Of a stretch of 63,754 bases of DNA, positions 7,576 through 16,889 are shown piece after piece. The notes beneath the pieces were generated by a model. That model had not been told where the DNA came from, ran no database searches, and worked only from the letters and a program-made list of their open reading frames with translations. The stretch lies in the NCBI GenBank assembly GCA_003353845.1, contig PIVT01000016.1:1-63754 (forward strand), in the 5' to 3' direction. The first letter of the stretch is position 1. Every line of letters starts with the position of its first letter. The translations under genes and the position numbers were made by a program. Source of the stretch: Pseudomonadota bacterium. Lineage in GTDB: Bacteria; Myxococcota_A; UBA9160; JADFDR01.

Positions 7576-9036
7576 ATGTCTGAAGAATCTTTTGACGTCA
7601 TCGTAATTGGAGCGGGTTTCGGGGGAAGTGCCTGCGCCGGCCTGCTCGCCAAGAAGGGCCTGAACGTTTGCCTGGTTGAAAAGAACAAGGTGGCCGGTGG
7701 CAAGGCCATGAGCATCTCCAAAAACGGGCATACCTATACTCCTTGGGTGGTCATCGGAGCCCCTGTAGAGGACAACGCCTATCAGCAAGTTCTCGACGAA
7801 CTCGATGTAGCCGACCTGGCGACCCTGGCCGTTCCCGAAAGCTCGGGCAGCATTTACAAGACTCCCGAAGGCAAGTACGTGCGCATGCCTGCCATGCCTG
7901 CGAGTCAATTCGATCCTGCACTCATGTTTCAGTGGTTGGGTATTCCCGAAGAAGAGCAAGCAGACTCCCTCGGCTTCTTTGTCCAAATGGTGACCATGGC
8001 ACCCGACAAGATCAAAGAGCTCGACGGAACGGATTTCGAGTCCTGGATTCGCAGCTTCGGCATTCCCGATTCACTTTACGGCTTTCTCGTGAGCTTGTGC
8101 TGTGATGGCATGTTCATGGTGGCCGTCGATAAACTCGACGCGGCAGAGGCCATTGAAAGCTTGCAGAAAATGTTCTTGCGCGGAGGCGGGATCTTCGCCA
8201 AGGGCGGTTACGGCACCGTGGCAGAAGCCTACTGCGAAGCCGTTCGCCGCAACGGCGGCACGGTGCACATGGGCACCCGCACGGACAAGATTCTCATCGA
8301 AGACGGAAAGGTCAGCGGAATTCAAACCAAGAAAGGTACCTTCAAGGCTCCGGTGGTCATCAGCAACGCTGGCATTCAACCCACCGTTTTAAGGTTGGTG
8401 GACGAAGAGCACTGGGATGCTGATTACGTCAAGTACGTGAAGGAACTGGAACCCTCCTACTCCTTATTGGGCTACCGCTACTTCTTAAGCAAGCCCATCA
8501 CCGACGCTGGCTTTGGCGTGATCTTTTCAAATACCAGCCCCTGGACCCAAGAGCGCCTCGACCTGGCCCACCAGGGCAAAGCCTCGCGCGAAGGTGTTGT
8601 GTATTACGAGGTACCGGTAAATTACGATCCAGACGCTGCACCCGAAGGCAAGCAGATGATCATGACCGGCAGCTTCTGCCCAGCCGACCCCGACATGAGC
8701 AAGGAAGACATCCATGCCTGGGCGGATGCGGGCGAGAAAATCATCTTTGGGGCCTTCCCCGATTTGGAAGCCTGCATCGAATCCAAGGACATGTACACCA
8801 CCAAGAGCGTCTCCAACGCCACGCGCGACGCGACGGTTCCCGGCGCTGGCGGCGAAACCATCGGCCTCGCTCAAAAAGTGGGACAGTGCGGTTCTACCAA
8901 ACCGGACATTGCTTCACCCATTGAGGGTCTCTATTTCGTTGGTGCCGACGCCGGTGCCTGCGGTGTGGGTACACAAATGGCCATTCTGTCGGGAGTCAAG
9001 GTGGCTGACACAGTCTATGAAAAGCTGAAGGGCTAA
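7576..9036 (+). CDS. FAD-dependent oxidoreductase, phytoene desaturase/carotenoid isomerase-like
   Basis: This 486-residue flavoprotein has an N-terminal Rossmann FAD loop, VIVIGAGFGGSACAGLL (6-22), followed by VEKNKVAGGKA, the dinucleotide signature of amine-oxidase/phytoene-desaturase enzymes. The C-terminal FAD motif GLYFVGADAGACGVGTQMA (about 455-473) matches the same superfamily. Relatives desaturate, saturate or isomerise polyenes such as carotenoids and retinol; the substrate is not determinable. No crtB- or crtE-like gene lies nearby. The ATG has AGAGAGG about nine bases upstream. It lies 172 bp after the DUF1214 gene on the same strand, so it may share or have its own promoter. The convergent namZ-type gene ends 11 bp downstream. 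Confidence 0.83.
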   Translation: MSEESFDVIVIGAGFGGSACAGLLAKKGLNVCLVEKNKVAGGKAMSISKNGHTYTPWVVIGAPVEDNAYQQVLDELDVADLATLAVPESSGSIYKTPEGKYVRMPAMPASQFDPALMFQWLGIPEEEQADSLGFFVQMVTMAPDKIKELDGTDFESWIRSFGIPDSLYGFLVSLCCDGMFMVAVDKLDAAEAIESLQKMFLRGGGIFAKGGYGTVAEAYCEAVRRNGGTVHMGTRTDKILIEDGKVSGIQTKKGTFKAPVVISNAGIQPTVLRLVDEEHWDADYVKYVKELEPSYSLLGYRYFLSKPITDAGFGVIFSNTSPWTQERLDLAHQGKASREGVVYYEVPVNYDPDAAPEGKQMIMTGSFCPADPDMSKEDIHAWADAGEKIIFGAFPDLEACIESKDMYTTKSVSNATRDATVPGAGGETIGLAQKVGQCGSTKPDIASPIEGLYFVGADAGACGVGTQMAILSGVKVADTVYEKLKG

Positions 9037-9047
9037 GCGTTCTTCGA

Positions 9048-10223
9048 TCAGTCGTACAACAGCGCAGCGCTGCGGCCGGCATCGTAGAGATCTGTGCCCG
9101 TGCAGGCGAGCCGCAGGACCGTCTCGAGGTCCTCGCCACGGTCGATGGCCTCGCGGACTGCTGACTTGCCCGTGAGCAGATCCATGGCAGGGACGTCGTC
9201 GCGGAACTCGTATGGCTCTGTGCGCCAGGCGAAGTCGTCGGGCCAGAGCGCTTTCACCGCAACGAGGACGGCGAGGCCGGTGCGGTAGGCGTTGAATGCG
9301 CGTCGATCGGTGACGTGCAGTTGCAACGCATGGCAACGCTGTCCGGCAAACTTGTCAAAGGCCGGCTCGATGACACAGGGACGAAACCACACGCCCGGCA
9401 ATTCGTAGCGCCCGAGCTCATTCGCCAGTTGCCTCGTATCGATGAACGGGGCGCCGAAGAGTTCGAAGGGGCGCGTCGTTCCGCGCCCTTCGGAGAGATT
9501 GGTTCCCTCCAGTAAACACATGCCGGGATAGACAATCGCAGTTTCGAGTGTCGGCATATTGGGTGAGGGCATCACCCATGGGAGATCGCACTCGTCGTAG
9601 TAGGCCTGACGCCGCCAACCCTCACACGCAACCACCTCCAACTCGCATTCGACGCCGAAGCTGCCTTTGTACAAAAGCGCCAGCTCCCCCACCGTCATCG
9701 CGTGCCGCTGAGGCACGGGATACAAGCCGCAGAAGTTCTCAAGCCCCGGGTCCAGACCTCCGCCTTCGACCTGGAGACCTCCGATGGGGTTGGGTCGATC
9801 GAGCACAACCACCTTCACCCCTGCCGCTCCCGCCGCGCGCATGCACAGCGCCATGGTGGCGGCATAAGTGTAGTAACGCGCGCCGACGTCCTGAATGTCG
9901 AAGACGAGCACGTCAATCTGCTTCAGCTGCTCGGGCGCTGGGGACAAGGACGCGAAGGTCTCACCGTACAAACTGACCTCCGGCAACCCGGTGAAGGGAT
10001 CGCGTGTGTCACCGACTCCAACCATGTACTGGGCGTCACCGCGGATGCCGTGCTCGGGTCCGAACAGCAGGCGTAGGTTGATGTCCGGCTGCGCGTGCAT
10101 GAGATCGGCCGCGTGGGTGAGCTTGCCATCGACTGTGGTGGGATTGGCCACCAAGCCGACGCGGGTTTGTTTACCCAACCAGCGCTTGGGATCGTCGAGG
10201 ATCAGTTCAAGTCCAGTACGCAC
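9048..10223 (-). CDS. namZ: Exo-beta-N-acetylmuramidase NamZ family (DUF1343, GH171)
   Basis: This 391-residue protein is full-length for the DUF1343 family. Typical stretches are GKQTRVGLVANPTTVDG (16-32), LLFGPEHGIRGDAQ (about 53-66), VLVFDIQDVGARYYTY and VVVLDRPNPIGG. Family members release terminal MurNAc from murein fragments during cell-wall recycling. No signal peptide is evident from the GTG start at 10223, which is the only start preceding the conserved domain; exported homologues exist, so the location is uncertain. The gene is more G+C-rich than its neighbours and points against the flanking plus-strand genes, like the cupin gene behind it. This pair may have been acquired. Other murein-recycling genes lie 50 kb away. 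Confidence 0.85.
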   Translation of the reverse strand: MRTGLELILDDPKRWLGKQTRVGLVANPTTVDGKLTHAADLMHAQPDINLRLLFGPEHGIRGDAQYMVGVGDTRDPFTGLPEVSLYGETFASLSPAPEQLKQIDVLVFDIQDVGARYYTYAATMALCMRAAGAAGVKVVVLDRPNPIGGLQVEGGGLDPGLENFCGLYPVPQRHAMTVGELALLYKGSFGVECELEVVACEGWRRQAYYDECDLPWVMPSPNMPTLETAIVYPGMCLLEGTNLSEGRGTTRPFELFGAPFIDTRQLANELGRYELPGVWFRPCVIEPAFDKFAGQRCHALQLHVTDRRAFNAYRTGLAVLVAVKALWPDDFAWRTEPYEFRDDVPAMDLLTGKSAVREAIDRGEDLETVLRLACTGTDLYDAGRSAALLYD

Positions 10224-10266
10224 ACCATCATCCTATACGACCCCAACCTCGGTTCCGAGGCGGGGC

Positions 10267-10575
10267 TCAGTCCAGAGTCACGACAAAGAGCCGCACCGGC
10301 ACGCTGCCGGGATTCTTTGCCTTGTGCCGCGTGCCGCGGTCGAGTACGCAGGATTCACCCGCGTGAATCCTCTCTACTGCGCTGTCTAAAACCAGCTCGA
10401 ACGTTCCCTCGAGCACGTAGATAATGTGACCGTTCTCGCACCAGTTCGGGTCCTCGAACCCAGGCGCGAACTCAAGCAGCACAACGGGACAACCGTCGAT
10501 GAGCTTTTTCTGCTCAAGCGGATGGCCACCGGGGGTCCAAGCAAGCGACGTAAATGGGAGGCGCGTAAAAGGCAT
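10267..10575 (-). CDS. Small cupin-domain protein
   Basis: This 102-residue single-domain cupin has the pattern NWCENGHIIYVLEGTFELVL (about 49-68), then GESCVLDRGTRHKAKN and a terminal strand. The first cupin motif is degraded: only H56 is obvious and a second His sits in TRHKA, so metal binding may be partial. The function is unknown; small cupins bind sugars, act as isomerases, or regulate. It lies 43 bp upstream of the namZ-like gene on the same strand with the same G+C-rich codon use, so the two probably form a transcription unit. Confidence 0.75.
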   Translation of the reverse strand: MPFTRLPFTSLAWTPGGHPLEQKKLIDGCPVVLLEFAPGFEDPNWCENGHIIYVLEGTFELVLDSAVERIHAGESCVLDRGTRHKAKNPGSVPVRLFVVTLD

Positions 10576-10638
10576 CGAACAGGAATCCTAACACTACCAG
10601 CCCGCAGAACTCAAGACGCTCAAATGTGGACATGAAAG

Positions 10639-12690
10639 CTACTGAGCCGTAGGAGGAAGCACCTGGAATAGTCTCGGTTCCATGCGCAAGGGCACTTGTC
10701 GTTCGATCCTGACGGCCATGCTCTTTAGATAGGCTGCACGCTTGTTGAGTCCCTGGCTTTGTGCTCGAGTGGCTGCGAGCTGCGCGGCATCGCTTCCCGC
10801 TTCGTAATCCGCGAGAGTGGCATGGGCAAGGGCACTTGTTTCGAGTGCGTCCATTTCGAGTGAGGGCCAGCGCTGCTTGATGCTATTGGCCAGGTCGAGA
10901 GCACGCGCTCCGTCGCGAACAGAGTCATCGGGAGAACTGGCAAGAAGCCATGCGAGCATCAGTGTGGCTTCCCAATCCTCTGGATAATCCGACACTAAAC
11001 CGTCAAGGGCATCTCGCGCCTGTACATAGTCTCGGCTTTTCACCGCAAGGTTATACAGAAGCCGAGTTCCACCGATGTTTCCCGGATCGAGTTCCAGCGC
11101 GCGATCGAGGGTTTTCCTGGCAGCGGGAAGGTTTCCCAGTTGCATCTCGGCAGCACCCAGCCGAACAAGAACCATGAGGTCCTTTGGATCGACCGCCATG
11201 GCGTCTTCGTAATAGGAAGTGGCACGCTCAAGATCTCCTCTCGCATAGGCGCGATCACCCAGGGTCGAATAGCCTTTTGCTTGGGCTACCACAAAACGCT
11301 CCCGCATGAACTCGGTATCGTCAAAACCGGTCAGCTGATTCATTCCCGCAAACAGCAAGGGGAGCAAGCAGATGGCAGCGACAAGGCTGCGAGAAAATGG
11401 GAAGTCACGCATGTTTCGAATGGCGAGCAATGAAAGGCCACAGAAAATCGGCACGGCAGGAAGCCGATAGCGAGCACTGTACTGAAAGACGACGCAGGCC
11501 AGGGCGACACTCCCTAGAATCGCGAGCTCGGGTGCAAAGCGGCGGGGATTTCGCAATGCCAGGACCAGGCCGGCGAGGACGCAACCCATGAGCCAAGGGG
11601 TTGCAATGGGAGTCCCGAGGGTTCGATCGAGCAAGCCAAATTCTCTTTCCAGGCTCAACCCAACGACACTGTCGTAGTTTTTCGATGTCAGGAAGTAATA
11701 AAACTTTCGCGCGAGGAGCGTTGCCCCACCCAAGGGGTCTTCTTTCCACCAATCTAAAACCTGGTGGACAAAAAATTGATCCACTTCCTTCCAGGTTCCC
11801 TCGCGGCCGTGGGCCGCTTCAAAGGCGCCGGCAGCATCTTGGTGTTGGTTCGCGATCCCGGAACTTACATTCGATAAATGAATATAGGTCCCGGTACCCT
11901 CGGGACCATTGCCTTGCCGCAATGCAGTTCCAACACTCGCGGTGACCGGAATGAATTCTCCCACTGCGAGTGCGTTATGGAGGGTGGCAGGACTAATGGT
12001 CACAAGAGCAGCCGCAACGCCTATGCCGGCGAGCACAAGGGAAGACCGCTGCACTCGGTAATTCCAAAGTAGCCAGCCCCCATACAAGGGCACGGTAAGC
12101 ATGAAAACAGGCCAGGCGAGCGCGGTCAGTCCCGCAAGAAAACCGACGCCTGCGACACGCAACTTTGTTGGAGCGGCCTGTTCAGACAACGCCGCCCAAT
12201 TCCACCACAACAGGGATACACAGGCCACTTGCATAGTGGTGGGAAGAAGCCGCGTCGCAAAGATTGCGGGGTCACACAAAAGGAGAAAGAGTCCTGCGGC
12301 CAGGAGACCCGAAACTTTGTCGAGGCGTGTACAGGTTGCGGCATAGACGATAACAGCGGTGACCACGTGAATCATGATCTGGATGAAATAGGTCGTCTCT
12401 AGCGTGCACCCCATCCAGCGCAGCAATCCCAAGAAATAGAGCTGAAGCGGCGCTTGGAATAAGGGTGTCTCAAGAAGGAGGTTCCCTTGGGCAATGGAAC
12501 CGGCAAGAGTCCAATATTCCAAGCTGTCTGACCGAAGTGCATAGGCGAAGGGGTTCTCTGTCAGGAACTCGTCAAGAATGGCCATGCGCACCAGCAGGCT
12601 CGCAGTACACATGGCACCCAAGAGAATCAAGGCCCGGTGACCATGCTCGCTCGGTGTTTCTTCTGCCATGCTAGGCTGCTTTTTCTCCAT
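10639..12690 (-). CDS. Polytopic membrane protein (GT-C glycosyltransferase-like) with C-terminal TPR domain
   Basis: This 683-residue protein has about 10-12 predicted membrane helices in residues 20-460, starting with ALILLGAMCTASLLVRMAIL. An early loop carries FAYALRSDSLEYW, where GT-C (ArnT/PMT-like) enzymes have their catalytic acidic residues. Residues about 475-640 are tetratricopeptide repeats (GDRAYARGDLERATSYYEDA, AAEMQLGNLPAARKTL). GT-C proteins transfer sugars from polyprenyl-phosphate donors outside the cytoplasmic membrane, and TPRs would recruit partners. Its G+C looks lower than that of the neighbouring cupin/namZ pair. The gene is apparently monocistronic. The GT-C assignment is an inference from topology and the acidic loop; the TPRs are clear. 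Confidence 0.65.
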   Translation of the reverse strand: MEKKQPSMAEETPSEHGHRALILLGAMCTASLLVRMAILDEFLTENPFAYALRSDSLEYWTLAGSIAQGNLLLETPLFQAPLQLYFLGLLRWMGCTLETTYFIQIMIHVVTAVIVYAATCTRLDKVSGLLAAGLFLLLCDPAIFATRLLPTTMQVACVSLLWWNWAALSEQAAPTKLRVAGVGFLAGLTALAWPVFMLTVPLYGGWLLWNYRVQRSSLVLAGIGVAAALVTISPATLHNALAVGEFIPVTASVGTALRQGNGPEGTGTYIHLSNVSSGIANQHQDAAGAFEAAHGREGTWKEVDQFFVHQVLDWWKEDPLGGATLLARKFYYFLTSKNYDSVVGLSLEREFGLLDRTLGTPIATPWLMGCVLAGLVLALRNPRRFAPELAILGSVALACVVFQYSARYRLPAVPIFCGLSLLAIRNMRDFPFSRSLVAAICLLPLLFAGMNQLTGFDDTEFMRERFVVAQAKGYSTLGDRAYARGDLERATSYYEDAMAVDPKDLMVLVRLGAAEMQLGNLPAARKTLDRALELDPGNIGGTRLLYNLAVKSRDYVQARDALDGLVSDYPEDWEATLMLAWLLASSPDDSVRDGARALDLANSIKQRWPSLEMDALETSALAHATLADYEAGSDAAQLAATRAQSQGLNKRAAYLKSMAVRIERQVPLRMEPRLFQVLPPTAQ

Positions 12691-12744
12691 CCTGGTAGCC
12701 TCTCAAAATCCTGTCCGTAGAACGATGGCAGGCGACACAGTGTT

Positions 12745-13242
12745 TCAGCCCTGTGCCTTTTGTTCATCGACATAGGGCCCGAGTCCATCGGCAATCTGGG
12801 TCATGTTTTTCTTCAGGAAACCACCAATGAGAGGGTGAATCAGTTTTAAAAAGCCACGCGGCGTGTAAGCAACGGTCCAATTCCAGCTGCAGCGACCACC
12901 ACCCAAATCAGTCACTTGGTAGTCTTCGGCAAAGGAAGTCCACACAGGGCGGGACAGCTCTGTGAAATAGAAGGCCATGCGCTTACCGGACTCCCAAAGG
13001 AAGAACTTCTCCACCGCCGTCATATTTCCAGCCAGAGTGACGGTGCGAACAGTGTCGACACCAAAAGGACGCGGCGTATCCCAGACGACCTTCGTAATCC
13101 CATTGGCCCATTTGGGCCAGGAGTGTTCGTCCTCAAAAATGGCAAAAAGTTCCTCGGGAGTGCAATTGAGCTCTCGCTCGAAGGAAAAAATAACCGGAGC
13201 GTTATTAAAGTAGTCGGTACTGATCGCTTCACAGGTTGCCAA
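12745..13242 (-). CDS. SRPBCC-family (START/polyketide cyclase-like) ligand-binding protein
   Basis: This 165-residue protein has the helix-grip SRPBCC pattern: FSFERELNCTPEELFAIFED (about 19-38), WPKWANGITKVVW, then paired strands CSWNWTVAYTPRG and a long C-terminal helix. Such proteins bind hydrophobic ligands in a deep cavity and act as carriers, cyclases or hydratases. The start is TTG at 13242, with an excellent AAGGAGG seven bases upstream. It is divergent from the SDR gene. The setting among lipid-type oxidoreductases and MMPL exporters suggests a lipophilic ligand. The catalytic role is unknown. Confidence 0.78.
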   Translation of the reverse strand: MATCEAISTDYFNNAPVIFSFERELNCTPEELFAIFEDEHSWPKWANGITKVVWDTPRPFGVDTVRTVTLAGNMTAVEKFFLWESGKRMAFYFTELSRPVWTSFAEDYQVTDLGGGRCSWNWTVAYTPRGFLKLIHPLIGGFLKKNMTQIADGLGPYVDEQKAQG

Positions 13243-13341
13243 GGGGCTTCCTCCTTAATGCGTGAAGAGGGCGTTTTCTCTTCCAAGTCGGGGAATTGAG
13301 ACAAAATCGCGAGGGGAGAACATGGCCGATTCTGTCGGGCA

Positions 13342-13369
13342 TTGCCAATTCGTGTGAGCGCGATATAAC
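13342..13369 (+). promoter_or_regulatory. Sigma-70-type promoter for the SDR gene
   Basis: A -35 TTGCCA (13342-13347) and a -10 TATAAC (13364-13369) with 16-bp spacing would start transcription near 13376, about 40 bases before the ATG at 13416. Confidence 0.5.
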
Positions 13370-13415
13370 CACCAAGCGCCGAAGCGGATCGGTTCTGGCT
13401 GGAAAAGGAGAAAAC

Positions 13416-14198
13416 ATGGCTTTTCACGGAAAAGTAGCGTTGGTCACCGGAGCGGGGAGCGGCATGGGTCGCCTCACTGCTCAGATGCTAGCCAAGGGCG
13501 GTGCCGATGTGGCAGCCTTGGACGTCAACGAAGAAGGTTTGAAAGAAACGGCCGAAGGGCTGAGCAATATCTATATCTACCCCTGCGATGTAACCGACCT
13601 GGCTCGGATTAAAGAGATCGTAGCCGATGTAGAAAACAAATTAGGCACCATCGATCGTCTGGTACACGCGGCCGCCATCATGCCCACCATGCCCGTGGCC
13701 ACCGCCGATCCCGAGATGATCAAGAAACTCATGCACGTCAACTACGACGGTACCGTGAACATCATTGCAGCCCTGTTACCTGCCATGTTGGAACGCGATG
13801 CGGGCGACTTCATTATTTACGGTTCCATTGCGGGCAGCGTGCTGGCACCTCACTTCGGCCCCTATGGCGCCACCAAGGCAGCCACCAACGCATTGGTGGA
13901 AGTTTTGATTCACGAAAATTTGAAATCCAAGGTGCGCTTCTTGCTAGTGAAACCGCCCATGGTCAATACGCCTCTGATCAATCAAGCCACGGGATCCTCG
14001 AATCCCAAAACGATTCAAGAAGGATTGGCAGCGAAACGTTTTGCCGAGCCGGAAGACATTGTGGCAGCCATCGAAAAGGGTATCGAAAAGGGCGTGAAAA
14101 TTTTGTACCCCGATGGCGAATCGAAGTTCCTCTCCATTTGGCGACGCTATGCGCCCGGCCTGTTGTGGAAAGTTATCCTGAAGTCTGAAGGTATCTAG
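13416..14198 (+). CDS. Short-chain dehydrogenase/reductase (SDR)
   Basis: This 260-residue classical SDR has the cofactor loop VTGAGSGMG (9-17), an Asp at the end of beta2 (ALDVNEE) that favours NAD(H), and the segment HAAAIMP. The catalytic Ser lies in IIYGSIAGS, and Tyr and Lys in YGATK. The enzyme should interconvert an alcohol and a ketone. The substrate is unknown, though neighbours suggest a lipid. The ATG at 13416 is chosen for the AAGGAG at 13405-13410; an upstream in-frame extension lacks SDR homology. It has its own promoter and a downstream hairpin terminator. Confidence 0.88.
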   Translation: MAFHGKVALVTGAGSGMGRLTAQMLAKGGADVAALDVNEEGLKETAEGLSNIYIYPCDVTDLARIKEIVADVENKLGTIDRLVHAAAIMPTMPVATADPEMIKKLMHVNYDGTVNIIAALLPAMLERDAGDFIIYGSIAGSVLAPHFGPYGATKAATNALVEVLIHENLKSKVRFLLVKPPMVNTPLINQATGSSNPKTIQEGLAAKRFAEPEDIVAAIEKGIEKGVKILYPDGESKFLSIWRRYAPGLLWKVILKSEGI

Positions 14199-14222
14199 AC
14201 AGCGTTTCAGAAGCGAGTTCGC

Positions 14223-14258
14223 CGAGGGGAATGGGCACCTGCCTGTTCCCCTCGTTTT
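14223..14258 (+). terminator. Rho-independent terminator after the SDR gene
   Basis: The perfect 9-bp arms CGAGGGGAA (14223-14231) and TTCCCCTCG (14246-14254) enclose a 14-base loop and are followed by TTTTATT. It also faces the end of the minus-strand RND gene at 14270. Confidence 0.65.
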
Positions 14259-14269
14259 ATTCCCGCGTC

Positions 14270-16711
14270 TTATTCTCTCGTCCACTCGCTCTTGGAAGCC
14301 ACCAAGGTCACCAAGGCCGGCATAAGCACCACGTCGGCAGAGAATGCCACCAGCACGCCCAGTCCGTTGAGCCAACCAAAGGCAACGATGTTGGACAGGG
14401 TTGCACCCATGTACACAAAGAATCCCATGGACAAGACAATGGACGTGAAGAACATGGCCCGCCCCGTGCTCAGCAGCGTCAGTTCCACAGCGCGTTCACT
14501 GGAACCCGTCTGTCGATAGTAACGATTGTAATTGTGAACAAAGTGTATGGTGTCATCCACGGCAATTCCGATGAGGATACTTCCCAATAACATGGTGCTG
14601 ATATCGAGCGGCACATCAAACCAACCCATGAGACCCAGGGCGAAGACAATGGGAGTAAGATTGGGGATGATACTCAGCAGGCCCAGTCGCAAATTGCCAA
14701 TGAGCAAAATCATCAGGATGGCGATCAGGGTGAAAGCCAGGCTGTAGGAGCGCGCCATACTGACCAGCAATAAATCAAAGGTCTCGCCGGCCAGGGTAAG
14801 CATCCCGGTCACATCCACCGAAATGTCATTCAAGCCATGTTCCTTTAGAATGCTGCGAAATCCCTCAAGAACGGCCGCTGAAAAATCCGGGTAGTACAAG
14901 GCATCGACGAAGGGGACCGTCACCATCATACGCGCTGTGCGGTGTTCGGCGGTAGTCACGTCTTCTAAATCATCAGTACCCGAATTTTCGAAGAGCAGGA
15001 TCTCCTGACTGATCAGATTTGCATCATCGGGGATTCGATAGAATTCCTTGTTGCCTTCGTGCAGCGCCTGGTTGGTCTCCTTGACGATGTCGAGAATCGA
15101 AATGCTCTGTCCCACGAAGATCGATTCCACTTTGACGCTCTCGGCGAAGCTCTGCATTTCTTCCAAGGCCGTTAGAAACGCGGGGTCGTGCAAACCATTT
15201 TCCCGCCCGCTGTCGATGAGAAATTCAAAGGGGTTCCCACCACCGAGGTCCTCGTTGATGGCTTCCATATCAACGCGCACCACGGCGTCCTCGGGAAACC
15301 AGGCCATCCCGCTGTGCGAGAAATGCAAATGCGATGCGCCGGCAATGGCCACCACCCACAGCAGTGCAGTCCCGCCGATCACCGGCCAGGGATGCCGCGA
15401 ACCGAAATGCCCCAGGCCCAACAGGATTTTATCCATGCGCTCCAGACTTTGTGATTTTTGCCGTTCAGCCGACAAGCGTCGAATGGGCAACACCGCCAGC
15501 AAAGCGGGTAAGAGAATCACGCTGTAGAGCAAGGCCATCATGACACCAAAAGGTGCCGCGCGTCCTAAATCAATGGTGGGCTGCAAGGACGTCAGGTTAA
15601 AGGAAGCCATGCTGGCCGCCGTGGTGAGACTGGTCATTAACACGGCCAACCCCGAATGCCCCATGGCGTAGACGATGGCGTCTTCACGTGAATCGCCCTG
15701 ATTATATCGCTGAAAGAAAACGGATAGCAGATGCACTGCATCGCCCACACCAATGGCCAATAGCAAGCTAGGAAGGATTTGGGTCACGGCAGTGAGCGGC
15801 ATACCCACATGGGCCATGGCACCCAAGGTGCTGGACACCGCAAACAAGACCACAACCAAAGGAAGCAACACCCCTGCAACGCGGCGAAACAAGGCGATGA
15901 GCAGCACTGTAATGATGAGAAATGAGAGAATGACGAAGAGCGTGCTATCGATGGTGATCATCTCGCCCAGGGCGTCGGCAAACAAGGGCAAGCCCGCCAT
16001 GTGCATCTCAACATCGGGGTCTTCATGATTCTTCAACACGGCGTTGGCGGCGTCGATCAATTCGGCCACCTGCTGGGAACTCATGGGCTGCCCGTACTCG
16101 ATGGGTTCGCTCGCCTCATTCTCAGGAGTCAACTCACCAAACTCGTCTTCGAGAGAGATGCTCTCCCCACTCCCACCGGCGGCCACATCGGTATCGATGA
16201 TAATGACGGCGGCGGCGCCATCTTCCGAAATCACAATATTGCGATAGAGCTTGGTCCCCTCGACGCGCTTGCGCAGCAGCGCCAGTTCTTCCTCGCTGTC
16301 GGGCCAGTCCTCCATGAGGTCTTCGGAGATGAGCGAGGTTTCCGTTCCATAGGTGCGTCGCGCATTAACGAGACTCGTCACCTCGTCGACGTAGGGAAGA
16401 TTGTCCTCCAGGTCCTGGTGTAGCGAACGCAGCGCTTCTAAAAACTCCAGGTCATAGACTTCGGCCGGGCGTAGGGTGATCACCAAGCGCTCATTGGACC
16501 CGTACTGCTTGCGAAACTCGTTGAAAGCAGTTCTCTTGGGATTGCCTTCCGGCAAGTAGCGTTCAAAGGAGGTGTCGATGGTGAGGCGCGGCGCGGCCGA
16601 CCCCAGGCCCAGTGCAATCAGCAGGTTCAAGGCGATTACAAGCCAGCGATAACGACAAATAAGTCGAGCGAGTTGCCTAAATCCGACTTCCCAACGATCG
16701 CGAAGGTTCAA
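14270..16711 (-). CDS. RND/MMPL-family exporter, 813 residues (paralogue A)
   Basis: This protein has the duplicated RND layout: one membrane helix near residues 20-45, a large periplasmic domain (about 50-235), five more helices, then a second set with its own loop. The TM4-type motif AIGVGDAVHLLSVF and the TM10-type motif LIGIAVDDTIHFVHNYNRYY carry the acidic residues used in proton coupling. At 813 residues it belongs to the compact MMPL/hydrophobe-exporter branch and not the 1,040-residue AcrB type. The start is TTG at 16711, preceded by AAAGGAAG. It is divergent from a paralogue of identical length. Likely cargo is a lipid or other hydrophobic molecule, judged from the family and neighbours. 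Confidence 0.87.
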   Translation of the reverse strand: MNLRDRWEVGFRQLARLICRYRWLVIALNLLIALGLGSAAPRLTIDTSFERYLPEGNPKRTAFNEFRKQYGSNERLVITLRPAEVYDLEFLEALRSLHQDLEDNLPYVDEVTSLVNARRTYGTETSLISEDLMEDWPDSEEELALLRKRVEGTKLYRNIVISEDGAAAVIIIDTDVAAGGSGESISLEDEFGELTPENEASEPIEYGQPMSSQQVAELIDAANAVLKNHEDPDVEMHMAGLPLFADALGEMITIDSTLFVILSFLIITVLLIALFRRVAGVLLPLVVVLFAVSSTLGAMAHVGMPLTAVTQILPSLLLAIGVGDAVHLLSVFFQRYNQGDSREDAIVYAMGHSGLAVLMTSLTTAASMASFNLTSLQPTIDLGRAAPFGVMMALLYSVILLPALLAVLPIRRLSAERQKSQSLERMDKILLGLGHFGSRHPWPVIGGTALLWVVAIAGASHLHFSHSGMAWFPEDAVVRVDMEAINEDLGGGNPFEFLIDSGRENGLHDPAFLTALEEMQSFAESVKVESIFVGQSISILDIVKETNQALHEGNKEFYRIPDDANLISQEILLFENSGTDDLEDVTTAEHRTARMMVTVPFVDALYYPDFSAAVLEGFRSILKEHGLNDISVDVTGMLTLAGETFDLLLVSMARSYSLAFTLIAILMILLIGNLRLGLLSIIPNLTPIVFALGLMGWFDVPLDISTMLLGSILIGIAVDDTIHFVHNYNRYYRQTGSSERAVELTLLSTGRAMFFTSIVLSMGFFVYMGATLSNIVAFGWLNGLGVLVAFSADVVLMPALVTLVASKSEWTRE

Positions 16712-16889
16712 GCTCGCTCTTCCTTTAACCTAACCATTGTGTGCCCCGAAGGACTGAGCTTAGTGAAGTCCTGTTAAACCTCGCCAGCTCGCTCCAAGTC
16801 CACAGCATACTTTCTCATCATTTTTTGCTAACTCTACGAACCACGCGCTCAGCGTCCCTCGACCCGCACTCTCTTGAGGTAGGCCACTC

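Noticed and set aside
16712-16889. Identical 813-residue length of the two RND proteins as proof of recent duplication
   Set aside because: Their sequences are well diverged outside motifs, so equal length may be coincidence. They are reported as paralogues only.
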